Below, in pieces: positions 37,315 through 48,507 of a DNA stretch of 64,000 bases. A program made the translations under genes and the position numbers. The stretch comes from Paramecium pentaurelia (taxonomy: Eukaryota > Ciliophora > Oligohymenophorea > Peniculida > Parameciidae). Each line of letters starts with the position of its first letter. Position 1 is the first letter of the stretch. The notes under the pieces are model-generated. The model made no database searches and was not told the DNA's origin. It saw nothing but the letters and a program-made list of their open reading frames with translations. Location of the stretch: NCBI GenBank assembly GCA_905183005.1, contig CAJJDO010000008.1, positions 622,927 to 686,926 of the forward strand, read 5' to 3'.

Positions 37315-40117
37315 TCATTATCCATTTTGAATGACAATGAACTTTAAGAGAAAATACATTAATTTAAATGAAAAGAATTATTTATTTTCAAAATTCTTTA
37401 TAGTTTGAAACAAAAATTATACAAGACACTCTATAAGATTTATCTTTTCATCAGACATTTACTTATGATTATTTTACAAAGTCCTGCCTCCTAAACTAAT
37501 TTTTATATTAAACAGTACTTTATCAACTTTTATATATTTACTTCTCTTTTTTTCTACTCTGGTTAAATTAAATATTCTCTCATTCTCAAATCCATAATAA
37601 ATATCTCCTTAATTTTTATGACATTTTGTATAATATCTATATACATCCCTTTTCTTTAAATAAAAACAATAATATTATTAATAAGATCTAAATTCTTCTA
37701 AACCAAATCTACTATATTTAGGAGGTATTTAAGACATTAAACCTTTTTTTTAAACTATCCTGTATCTTTCTAATACATTTTCTATGTTATACCACTAACT
37801 AAAATTATGGTATATTTATATTTTCTCAAAATCAGGTAATAATGTAAAATGAATATGAGAAAATGATCTTTTTTTCTATTTTATTGTATTAATTTATTCT
37901 AAAAGATCATTAAATCTATCAGATGCTATTTGATCTATATATTATTCTTCAATCATAATTCTTTATGTTATAGCTCCAATTGATCTTTTAGAACTTAAAG
38001 GAGAATCAATATTCATGTTTAATAAATCAAATTTTTATTTATTTTTATTATTAAAAAGAGACTTTTAAAGAGATGTCATCAATTTTGAAGGCGCTTTGTC
38101 ATTTTTATATAAATCTTCAAAATCAACATCATAATAATCAACAAAAAATGAATTTCTAGGTCCTTTTTAATTGATATAAGTTTGTCTTCTTGAATTAATT
38201 TATAAGAATCTTCTTTAAGATTATTAGATTTAATATTAAGAAGATCTTGCATTAAAGTCAATTCTATCCTTTCTTATATAGGAAGCCTAATATACTCTAT
38301 AATATTGATGTAAAAATGATAAAAAATGAGGAGCATTACTATTATAGTTAGAATAATTACACTTAAAAATGTAATACTGGGCATTCTTTAGCAAGATGAT
38401 CATCCATTTAGCAAACATAACATCTTACTTATAAAAAACTATAATCCTTTTCAAATAATATAGAATTTCTAATATTAAAATATTATTATAAATCTCTTGG
38501 ATAAAGCTTTGCAATTTCTAAATATTTACTTTGATTTAAGATAAAAATGTGAGAAAATTATTTACTTTAAGCACTAGCTGATCTTACTTAATTAGTAAAG
38601 AAACTGATTTCTCCAAAATAATCATATTTAGTCTTATTATCAATTACAATATTTGTTTTCATAAAATATATACTAACTTCTCCCTTTTAAATTAAGAATA
38701 AATCATAATTAGTTGAAGGAATTTCATTAAAAATGACTTCCTCTGGTAAATATAATTTATCCTCTAAAATTGGAATTATTCCTTCTACCAAAAATTTGTA
38801 TGAATGAAATTACCAAAAAATATCAATATGTCCAAATAATTTACCATTTACTTATTCCAATATATCCTTACATAATTCTTATGAAAGTAAACTAGTTATA
38901 TCATTTAATAAAATTTAATGACTATCCCATACATATTCTAAATATTTTCTAACCTTATTTTATAATCCATCAGGTATATTAGCTTATTTCATATATTTAT
39001 TAAGAATGTTAACTTTTGATTTTCTAACATTTGTCTTCTCCTCCAAAGTGGATAATGCAAAACCTATAGAATTCATTGTAAATGCAAATCCTCCACAAGC
39101 AACTAATAATAATATAATTCCTAATCCTCTTTCTGTTGTAGTTGTAGGACTAATATCTCCATATCCAACTGTTGTCATCGTTGCAATACCCCAATATAAG
39201 GAATATATATATCTTATTTACCAATCTGCATTTTCATTATCTCCAAGCCATGAATTCGATTCTTCTCTTGAAGCATAATGAAATATGCATCCTAATACAT
39301 GTGCTAAGAATAAGACAAAAACAAAAAGTTTAAAAAAGGTTATTACTATACCGATTATTCTTATATTTTAAATTACTTCATCTAATATATCAATAATCTT
39401 TTTTAATTTAGCCAATCTTAGAAGTTTTAATATATGGATAAATTTTAAAAATTTAAATAATCTTAGTAATTTTGCACTTTAAATAAGTGATTCTGATTCA
39501 TCAATAATTATGTCATATGGAAAGGTTGAAATTACATCAATCCAAAACCAAAATGATAAATAATTCTTTATTATTCTCTCTCTTTTCATTGATAATATAC
39601 CATCTAAATAAACTCCAGTATTAAAATTTAAGAGAATATCCAAAACAAACACTCCTAAAGAGGTCATTGAGATTTCCTTACTTATTTCTATTTCAAAACT
39701 TATTTAAAATGGAATACTAATCATTTCATAAATCACAAATGCTAGACATAATAAATCCCAAATCATTTTTATTGATCCATCAGGTGTTATTATATAAGGT
39801 GGTAAAGGAGTTAAGTGTTTTCTTATTTTCTTCAATAAATTCCTAATTTACATCAAGAAATGATTTATTTTTAGACATATTACTTCAGAGTATACTTTAG
39901 CAAATTTTGAACTGAAAATTGTTAAGCTTCTTTATTCCCATTAAAATTATTTCTTTTATTTTATAAAAATTTCGATTTATTTTTATTTCTCAAATTCATC
40001 TCCTGAATCATCGCTAGTAACAGCTGTGTCCTTTAAAAATTTTAATTATTTTCTATTCAACCATTCTTTTTCTCTTCTATTTTTTAATAAATATTCATTT
40101 TATTTTATTTCATTCAT
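37315..40117 (-). CDS. Cyclic-nucleotide-gated-type K+ channel with C-terminal zinc knuckle
   Basis: About 918 aa. S1 starts after PYIITPDGSIKMIWDLLCLA; S4 is basic (LLRLFKFLKFIHILKLLRLA); the pore has TMTTVGYGDISP, so it should be K+ selective. A C-linker and CNBD-like domain follow (LIQKGEVSIYF ... YDYFGEISFFTNQVRSASAQ), then a CCHC knuckle (CYVCQMDDHLAKECP) and a ~350-aa basic tail. EAG/HCN-like channels set membrane potential and swimming behaviour in ciliates. Using ATG 40117 with a 30-nt intron gives a better N-terminus than ATG 39878 with a 22-nt one. After the knuckle the frame is kept only by a 16-nt intron (38362-38377) or a one-base indel. Confidence 0.85.
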
Positions 40118-40554
40118 TAATTATTGTAAAAATAAATATAATAATTTAAGTAAACTTTATAAAGTACAACTAGACAATTAAAAATGTTCAATCTATGAAT
40201 TTGAAACAATCTTATAGATAATTATATTTCTACTAAATTTTATGAGATCTTTTATAAAGTCTCTACCAATAATAATGTTTTAATAGAACCTCAAATACTT
40301 TTAGTAGGAATTGATCGTTTTAAATAAATGTATATTTATTTAATAATATTAATTGATTTTTTGAGAATTAAAGAATATTATAAATTTAAATAACAATAAT
40401 TCAATATCTAAATAATCTAATTATTGTCTATATATAAATTGAAGTTTTTTAATTCAATTTATATATGATAAAAACAATCAAATAATAATATTATTAATTC
40501 AAATATAACATCTAATTATATAATGAAATAACAATAATTGCTTAAAATATATTC
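40118..40554. other. Intergenic stretch with a long hairpin
   Basis: Non-coding as far as I can see, between two same-strand genes, and contains the inverted repeat at 40430-40466. Confidence 0.5.
40430..40466. repeat. 14-bp perfect inverted repeat
   Basis: Left arm ATATATAAATTGAA (40430-40443), 9-base loop (40444-40452), right arm TTCAATTTATATAT (40453-40466). It lies 89 bp past the stop of the downstream same-strand gene's complement, i.e. between the K+ channel start and the Tim44-like stop. It could be a 3'-end structure or chance in AT-rich DNA. Confidence 0.6.
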
Positions 40555-41376
40555 TCAAAAATAAGGATTTCCTTTTAGATAATCATCTATATCAGTAATT
40601 ACCCAATTAAAATTTGGTACATAAGATTCTAATCTTAATTTATGATATTAAAATTAATTATTATCATAATTGCCATGAACTACTTTTCCATCCTAATCAA
40701 CTGCAATTAATTTCTTGCTTGTATGAATTAAAATATTTGCAACTAAAATTTAGTTTTCATAAAGACTGAATGGATTTTTCAGATTAACAAAATAATTCCT
40801 ATTTATTTTATTAATATATACCTTGGTGTGATAGGGAAAGCAGGAATTTAAAAAAATCGTGTATTTTCATTTTCAATTCTATTAATTTTTACACCAAATA
40901 TGCCTTTTACATCTATATTACATTTATAATCTTTTTCTTAATAAATGTGATATGCTTCATTGCTACTTCTATTGAATATATGAAAATTAATACAAATTCT
41001 TTTATAATTTTTTTGAAAAGAAACCAAATTACTATTATGGCTATTATGTTTCTTGTTCATCTTCTTCTTCTTACTTATCTTAATTTTCTAATTCTTCCTA
41101 TTCAATATATTATAACTTTAGCTGTTTTTATTCTAATAAATCCATACAATGTGAAGTAGCATGATATAATTTAGGCTCTAGAATTTATTTCAAATACTCT
41201 TTATCTTATTCTGCAATAGATTGTAATAATGATGTATAAACTTAAGATGTTTGATTCAAAAATCCTTCTCCTAATTTTTAAGTATAATATGCAGGTATTA
41301 GATTATAAAACCTTGCCAATTGAGGCTCATATAAATAATCTAATCCATGAAATGCATAAGGTAATATTCTCTACAT
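40555..41376 (-). CDS. Possible Tim44/Mba1-like mitochondrial protein
   Basis: About 257 aa, introns of 25 and 23 nt. Starts ATG-TAG (Met-Gln). The N-terminal half (LDYLYEPQLARFYNLIPAYY, then KLGEGFLNQTSQVYTSLL and D-x-x-YL) resembles the Tim44-like fold of Mba1/mL45/Tim44, where it anchors ribosomes or the import motor to the inner membrane. A Gln/Glu-rich linker and a beta-rich C-terminal half (KGIFGVKINRIENENTRFFQ) follow. The fold call is a resemblance only. Alternatives: a ciliate-specific protein. Confidence 0.5.
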
Positions 41377-41645
41377 TAATTTAATAAATAATTATCATTA
41401 TAAATATATTTGATAATTTTATTCAAGGTAATTATTATTTGATACTTAAAAGACATGTAATATGTGATGATGTGGATTCTTATAGTGTCTTAATTAGATA
41501 TAATATACATATAAATATTAAATGAAAAATTTTGATTGATAAAAGGAATATCATTTATTTAATTATATATTGAATATATTATTAAATAATTGTACTTAGT
41601 TATTAATTTAATGTATGATTTATAAAAGATAATAAGATATTAAAT

Positions 41646-42383
41646 TCATTATAAAAAATGAGTATTCTTAGGTCTAAATATTTTTGGATCGAATTTTACT
41701 CTTTTTTAACTTTTGGATGTTTTTTATGATTATGTGTCATCGAAATTTATTGGTAATTATTACTATTTGAGACTTATACCTCTTTTTAGTTAATTTGTTA
41801 TAGGAGGGGATTTATTCTTCAAAATACTCTTTTTAGTATTGGTCTCTGAATCCTTTCTTTATGATATAGAAGATTCATCATTAAAATTCTATGCTCGTTA
41901 GGCTCTTGAATTATTACTCAAACTTCTAGCAAAATTTTCACGTCTATCATTCTAAGCTTCTGATCGCATCTTAAATAGAGATTCTTTATGCTATTGTTTT
42001 CCTTATATGATTGGTTCTTCATTATTTTAATTACTTTCTTAAAAGGATGAATTAGGAAGCATTTATTATTATACAGAATTAGGAGTAGTTGTATTAAGTG
42101 ACAAATTCAGACTTGGATTAATCTTGATAGATTAGCGATTAGCACTACTACTATTAAAAGTTGCAGTTTTATGAATGCTAAAATTGATATTTGTTTCTTA
42201 TAATGTAAACTCGAGTTATTCTAATGATTCTTCATTTTCTCCTAAATATTATAAAGGAGGGATTAAAATATTCTATTTATGAGGTTTTTTGCCTTGTGGT
42301 TTTCTCTTAAATATCATAGGGACGCTATATTCAATTTGGGGAGTAGAGTTCCTTTCTTTCATACAAGTTTATGTTACTCCCAT
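41646..42383 (-). CDS. Disordered Ser/Asn/Gln-rich protein with C-terminal RVxF motif
   Basis: 245 aa, intronless, starting MGVTQTCMKERNS. Mostly low-complexity and disordered, with a basic N-terminal block and Arg/Ser-rich middle. Near the C-terminus KKSILKNKSPP and finally KRVKFDPKIF, a textbook RVxF-type docking motif for protein phosphatase 1. No family recognised. Position 2 is Gly, but position 6 is Thr in an otherwise untypical context, so myristoylation is possible. A PP1 regulator is an inference from the motif alone. Confidence 0.6.
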
Positions 42384-42559
42384 TATTTTTATATATTTAT
42401 TATTTTTTAATCAATAGAACTTAGCTGAAGACAGAATATCTAATCACAAATTTAAACATTATTTGATTGTATTTATATAATATGATTGTTATTGCAATTA
42501 TTTTATATTAACATAATAAATATCATAATCTTATCATTCAATATTTCTAATTTTAAAAA

Positions 42560-42724
42560 ATGAATAATAATTCTTAGCTTTTAGAGGATGAAACTTATCG
42601 ATTTAAATAATCTATACCATTTTATTAAGAGTTTTTATCAAATTTCCAAATATTAAACAATAAATTTTATTTGAATCTAATACATGTTTACAGCAAATAT
42701 TATGAAAAACATATTAAATAGTGA
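42560..42724 (+). CDS. Possible small gene or first exon
   Basis: A 54-codon frame (MNNNSQLLEDETYRFKQSIP...) ending at TGA, using TAG/TAA for Gln. A second open frame on the same strand from about 42724 to 43000 looks coding too, but I found no intron of suitable phase joining them. Confidence 0.3.
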
Positions 42725-43164
42725 ACTCTGAATATAATATCTTCAATTTTATACAAGATATAAATTCTAATGGCTGTCTTCATTAATTTATATAATTTGA
42801 AGTTGGCTAATAATTTTGGACTCAAAGATCTTTACTTTTATACTTTTTTAGACATTTAAAAATTCTTAGTTTCCTTTTGAATATTCTTTCGAATTTAATT
42901 CATTTAGCAACATTCTCTAGTAATATTTAAGTTGTATTAAAAAAAATCATATGGCAGAATTCTTAAATATAAATTCAAAATAAAGATAATTAATTAAAAA
43001 TTAGTATAAAATTCAATAAATCATTTAGATATCTATATTTAAATTCTATTTAATTATATTTTTTTTATCAAAAATTATATAAATTGCTAATTATCAGAAT
43101 GGAAACAAAAGTTAAATAAGAGTATATTTTAAATACTGCGTAGCTTAATTTATAATAAAAAAAT
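42725..43164. other. Unresolved region before the tRNA
   Basis: The + frame starting near 42724 stays open across 42725-43000 with coding-like composition (HQFIQFEVGQQFWTQRSLLL) but has no start and no clean link upstream. It may be a second exon of the small gene or decayed coding sequence. Confidence 0.35.
43157..43163 (-). terminator. Pol III T-run terminator of tRNA-Pro
   Basis: Seven A on the + strand, i.e. T7 on the - strand, two bases past the 3' end of the tRNA. Confidence 0.8.
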
Positions 43165-43235
43165 GGGCTCTCTCGGGAGTTGAACCCGACCTACTTGCAC
43201 CCAAAGCAAGCGTACTACCGATATACTAGAAAGCC
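43165..43235 (-). tRNA. tRNA-Pro (UGG)
   Basis: 71 nt with discriminator base C. Acceptor GGCTTTC pairs with GAGAGCC (one G-U); anticodon stem CTTGC/GCAAG encloses loop TTTGGGT, anticodon TGG; T-arm TCGGG-TTCAACT-CCCGA. Internal promoters are present: A box TAGTATATCGG and B box GGTTCAACTCC. No intron, and no encoded CCA. Reads proline CCN codons, most directly CCA, the commonest in these genes. Confidence 0.93.
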
Positions 43236-43639
43236 TCTTTATGATCATAATTTTTAGCAAACTATTTCTATAGATCAAATATTATTGTTATTATTAATTT
43301 GATATATATAAGTAATTTAATACTAAACAATGTCTATTATATAAAAATATATATTTTTAGTAAATAATTGAGATTTATTTTTATAAGAAATTATCAGTCT
43401 ATAGTTTTAAATACAAGTACATAATGTTAACTATCTTATTGAATTAGATATATATATAAAATATAACAATATGTCAATAATCAATCGAATTCATTTTCAA
43501 TATAAAATATAAAATGCATAATATATTAGTCATTAGAGACATTTTTAAAAGGTTGAGGAAAGTATAAGAAATATATTAATGACTTAAAAATTCAATTAAT
43601 TATATGAATTTTGTTAAAAATAATTTATGATTATAAATT
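43236..43639. other. AT-rich intergenic stretch
   Basis: No frame or RNA recognised between the tRNA and the stop of the A20/AN1 gene. Confidence 0.5.
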
Positions 43640-44122
43640 TCACAATTCTTCAAGTTTTTTGTGATCAACTAATGGATTATTTTTAATAAGTAATTGTCTT
43701 GCTTTTTCTGCATGATCATAAGTACAATTATGATCTTCAGGTAATCTATGTTTGTTGCAAAATACGATTTTGCATTTGCATTAAATGCCTGATATCCCTA
43801 GCTTTCTCTTACATACATAACATTTTGAAGGATCTTGCTGATAATTTTAAATCACTTTTATACCTGAACATTCACTTATTAATTTGATTATGCTTTATCC
43901 TCTGGTATTTATTATTGTTATTGTTGTTAGGGTTATTATTCATTAGTTTTTTATGAAATAGTTCTACAATATTCAACGAACATACTTATAACATTATGAA
44001 CAATAAAAATTTGTTTTTGCACTTCCAAAGAAAGTTTGGCATAATGGACATTGTTTAGTTTCTTATTTAACTTCTTAATTTTTTGATTATTCCTCTGTAG
44101 CTGCCTATTAATTATTTTGCAT
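43640..44122 (-). CDS. A20/AN1 zinc-finger protein
   Basis: About 144 aa with introns of 22 and 26 nt. An A20-type finger at the N-terminus (CPLCQTFFGSAKTNFYCSQC) and a complete AN1 finger at the C-terminus (CYVCKRKLGISGIQCKC, then CNKHRLPEDHNCTYDH), joined by a Gln-rich linker. This is the standard stress-associated protein/ZFAND5-6 build, in which A20 binds ubiquitin. Likely a small cytosolic ubiquitin-linked stress regulator. Confidence 0.9.
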
Positions 44123-44588
44123 TTTTATTTTATTTATATAATAAATTTTTTATCAATATAATGATTTAAATTGAAAAAATATAATTGTCATCAATTTTAT
44201 GTGTGTTATTTACATAAAAGATTCTGTTAACTCATTATTTAATATAGAAATACCTTTAATTTTCTATTAAGAGTGTGTAATGATAATTTAATAACTATTT
44301 TGAATATTTACTGTTTCTTAAACAATTTTTAATTATGAAAAATTGGATAGATCAAGAATTTATTTAATTATTAGTTCTAATCTTAGATTCTATATTATTT
44401 ATATTTTTGCACTTTAACTAAATAAAATAAATATTTATATTTGGACTTAATTAAAGTATTCTATGAAAGTAATTTATTTTATAAAATAAATCATTTTTAT
44501 GTAGTTTTAGAAACCTTAATATATTTAAATATTTTCTGAAATATCTTTTTAAGAGTGAACTTAATAATTGATTATTAATTTAAAATAT
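44123..44588. other. AT-rich intergenic stretch
   Basis: No gene seen; 5' flank of the A20/AN1 gene and 3' flank of the next one. Confidence 0.5.
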
Positions 44589-45817
44589 TCATTTTATTAA
44601 TTAATTCAAAATTTTATCAAATTCAATAAACTTATTTTAAATAAGTTTCTTCTAGCATTGATCTTTCTTTTTCTTCTTTTACTCTTATTATTATTAGAAT
44701 TCTTCTACATTAACAAAACTTTTAATAATTGGTAAACATTATTATTAGAAATCAGATTGCTAATTTTATTATATCTAATCGATATTTCTCTATCTGATAT
44801 TAGAACTGTTCATTTTAACATGGGACTATCTATTACGTAAAGGTGTGTAATTAATTTTTTTGATTTCTCCTAATGATGGTTGCTCTTTTTAGGTTTTATT
44901 TATTTCTCTTGCAACATAAATACGACGAAATATCTACTTTTTTTATTAACTGGTATCATCTTGATTACTTGTAGTTCTTTATCTAACACTATTTTATTAT
45001 TATTATTATTAATTTTAAATCTATTAGATATTAATTTATTATTATGGATCACTAGTTTTCTTACCAAAAATTTCATTCAATTTTTATCTCAATTAAGAAT
45101 AATCTTCACCTTTTATTAATTCTTTTATAGTTTTAATATCTTTGATAACACTTGTTTAAGTATATTTTGGAGAATCAAATTATAGAACTGCAGACTTAAG
45201 CATATATTCATTATTATGCAGATTCAATTTGATATCCTATTCACCAAACAAAGTCAAATTTTGAATATCCTTATATTCATAATATAATTACTAGATTTTT
45301 TTAAAGCATATAATCTACATTATGTGATTGCAATAGCTTCTCCTTCAAAATGATGATTTACTTGTCTTCCATTTTGAAACATGACGCCATCAGCAATGAA
45401 CATAATTGTATTTTCAACTCTTACAATTTATTTATGTATAATTATCATTCTATCAAGGTACTAGAATAAGAAAGTTGGTAATGTGGAATATTTGTTTAAA
45501 AGTTTATTTTAAGTTATCAATTATAAATATTTGAGATCTTCCTTAATTTCATAATCTAAATTTGGCCATATGCTATTCACTTTAATTATCAAGATTCTAT
45601 TATTATAACTTTCTTTTATTAATGTATAGAAAGTTTATTAACAAAGCCCCATTTATGTAAATGCTTAATTTGGTAAAAATATAAATTAATCTGTTGTGAG
45701 TTTCCCATCTAATGGGATATAGATATTTTCTCCTTTGTCATAAAGTCTAGAACTGCTGCAATCAAAAGTTGGTTCTATCTTAATATTCAATTTATTAATA
45801 ATTGGAATTTCTAACAT
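44589..45817 (-). CDS. Hypothetical protein, central splice unresolved
   Basis: N-terminal exon of about 190 codons (MLEIPIINKLNIKIEPTFDC...) with a globular, beta-containing look, including IPLDGKLTTDQFIFLPNQAF. The second exon begins with DIQNLTLFGEQDIKLNLHNN and ends in a basic Gln-rich tail with several polyQ runs of TAA (to TGA at 44589). The two frames must be joined near 45245-45310, but no single intron of suitable phase was found there; two introns or a sequence error are possible. The globular part recalls phosphopeptide-binding or transcription-related beta domains, but I cannot name it. Confidence 0.5.
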
Positions 45818-46344
45818 GATAAAATTAATATCAACAAAAATTGTTGAAATTTATTTTCTTTATATAATTATTTCAATAATTAAAAGATCTAAATTTAATT
45901 TTAAAATGTGTATAAGAGTTGATAAGATAAATTATCAACATAATTCAAATTTATTATTTACTAAAATACATAAAATAAAAAGTATTTAATTTTACATAAT
46001 AATTCAATGGAACATTATCTTTTGAAATTTATCAAGATTGAACATTATAAGAGATGTTTCTAGGTCACATAATTAATTATAGATAAGAAAATTAAAATTT
46101 AATTAATAATTTAATATAAAAAAAATAAAGAAAAGGTTTTCTTCTAGCGTTGGGTAAAGTATTAGATCTATGTTTAAACTTTGAGACATTATATATGAAA
46201 ATTAAAGTCATCTAATCATATGTTTTGGAGATAGGATTATAATTCCTTTTGATTTTTTAGGTACCTGCATTTACTTAAATTAATTCGTAATTACTTAAGG
46301 TCCATTATTAATAAAAAGAATATTTATAAGTTAGAATATAAAAT
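45818..46344. other. AT-rich intergenic stretch
   Basis: Between two divergent genes. No frame recognised. Confidence 0.5.
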
Positions 46345-46993
46345 ATGGCATTTATCAGAGATCAATAAAACTTGCTAATTTTGATTTAAACAATACACAC
46401 GACTAACAAATTTGAAAATAGACTTAGTAAATTAATGAATAATCAAACTTCTTGAAATCTTTTAGATATTTTAATTATGTTGAATCACTAAGTCTAGAGA
46501 CCATCATTAATAATAATAAAATGAAAATCAAAAAATTTATTATTAATTAATTATAAGGTATGTTTTGAATTAAGATTATAATTATTTTAGGAATTATTAT
46601 GAAGATCTGTTCAAAAGAACACTTGATTTTAATTGTTTATTAAGAGTATGGATTCTTTATTCTTCAAGATTAGTTTTGGTGATTAGGCCTGTTGATTTTA
46701 ATATTAGATGTTTTTGCATAATATCTATAAAATTATGTAAATGATAGATGCTTAATCACAAAATTAGAGAGAACCTATTACAAAAAATTATTGAATCTCC
46801 AAGCCCTGAATATTACTTAATCAACTATTAGATGAGATGGATTACTGAGTAATTTATAAATAAACATCATTTGATAAATTATTATTTGGCTAAGAATTGG
46901 AAAGAGTAAATTACTTTTTACTTTATAAAATATATTCAATAAATCGAAAAAATTGAACTATATCTATCCATCTATTTAAAGATTAATCTTTGA
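46345..46993 (+). CDS. Uncertain gene, exon structure incomplete
   Basis: Several coding-like frames on the + strand. One strong join uses a 17-nt intron (46558-46574), giving ...NQLQDYNYFRNYYEDLFKRT followed by LDFNCLLRVWILYSSRLVLV. A further frame (SPEYYLINYQMRWITEQFIN ... to TGA at 46991) is open from 46770. The joins at about 46440 and 46735 could not be solved with canonical introns. No family recognised. It may be a real gene with tiny introns or a decaying one. Confidence 0.35.
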
Positions 46994-47675
46994 AGGTAAG
47001 TTAAATAAAAAATTCAACTTTCCTTATTTGAAAATTAATTGACTTTTGGAAATGTATTTAATTCTTATCCTAGTCATATTTAAATTCATTATTTAGATTG
47101 TTTATTTAAATATAATTAATTAGATATTCTGGAATAAAGCAACTATTGAATTATTCAAGGTTATCTTGATGGAGACAGAGAATCTAAATTACATGATTAA
47201 AATGATACAATTCACTCGAAGATTCTATTACGATTTTTTATGGATAAATTGTTTGAAATAACAGATAATATAATAATATAATAGTATATTAAGTAAAGCA
47301 AACCAAAATTAATTTGATAATTTAAAATAGCAATTTTGATAATTTTTGAGAACCTGCTTTAATCAATTACTAAATATTATTGTATAAAAATATAAGATTA
47401 TACAATTGCCAATTTATTAAGAGCTAAAAATAAAGAGATAGAAGTTTATATAGGATGTAATCAATTCATTATTTAGGATAATTTATTAAATTTTGATTAT
47501 ACAATGAATTTCTGAAATTCTAAACTTTTATCAAGAATTTCAAAGATAATACCTTCAAATTTGGATTAAATTTTTTTTATATAAAAATAATAGATAATCA
47601 GTTAATAAATATGAATATTGAGAAGATGGAATGGAAATATAAATTGAATTATCCTTTTTCTAGAAATTTAATTAA
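46994..47675. other. Coding-like fragments without a gene model
   Basis: Short + strand open stretches occur (for example LDCLFKYNQLDILEQ near 47090, and TENLNYMIKMIQFTRRFYYD near 47170), interrupted by TGA in all frames. I could not connect them with introns. They look like a decayed gene or exons of the preceding locus. Confidence 0.3.
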
Positions 47676-48423
47676 TCATTAATTAACATAGACTGGAATG
47701 TGACGTTCTGAAAACTTTTTAGCCTTAACTTTGATATTTTCAACTATCATAGGCTAGATATCACGACCATTTATAGGTTCATCATTTAGTTTAAATTGAG
47801 GTAATATTGCAAGAATAATTCCTCCGTTTTGATAGTGTGAAGATACTTCTCTAATTTAAACTCTAGTAAAGAAAGCTGTGCCTTTTATTAATGGTACACA
47901 CAAATGTCCTTTTAATATTTATTCACCTTTGTTATTAACTTTGATTTCTTTTGGATACTATTCTTAAGAATAGATTGCAACAACCAATTCAATTTTATTA
48001 GGATTACGGACTAATTCTCCATTCTTATTTTTAAGCTCAACTCTTAATTAAAAGATACGATCTCTATAAAGTGGTGTTTCAAGAGGATCTGCTAGAGTTA
48101 ACCTATATTTGTATTACTTATCCAGTAACTATTAAAATAAAAATTAATAAAGTTACAGATCTTAGGTTGAAGGATATGCTTAATTAGGAGTTAGTGAATA
48201 ATTCATCATTTCGTTTAATTTAGATTTATGAGCAAGAGAATTCAGGTCTTCCTTATTAAAGGAGTTTATTATTAATTTATTGAAATTTAAGCAAATAGTC
48301 TGTAAGAAGATTATTGAATTTATCTTAGCTTGTATTGAGTTAATCCAAAAGAGTTTTGTAAGCATCAACTTATTTGTCTAGCAATTCAAAAAACTGGGAT
48401 TATTGAGTTAAAATGTTTTGCAT
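47676..48423 (-). CDS. Conserved-looking protein: coiled coil plus beta-rich domain
   Basis: About 239 aa with one 28-nt intron. Residues 1-60 form a helical coil. The C-terminal ~150 residues look like an immunoglobulin-like or velvet/REL-like beta domain (YRLTLADPLETPLYRDRIFQ, LVRNPNKIELVVAIYSQEQY, ILKGHLCVPLIKGTAFFTRV). The pattern is distinctive and seems under constraint, but I do not recognise a named family. Ends NIKVKAKKFSERHIPVYVNQ, a basic tail. Confidence 0.6.
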
Positions 48424-48507
48424 AATTTTTGGGGAGTAAAAATATTAATATAAATATTAAATAAAAAATAGTATAATTATTAAATTCATTTGAATTAATT
48501 CACAGAT

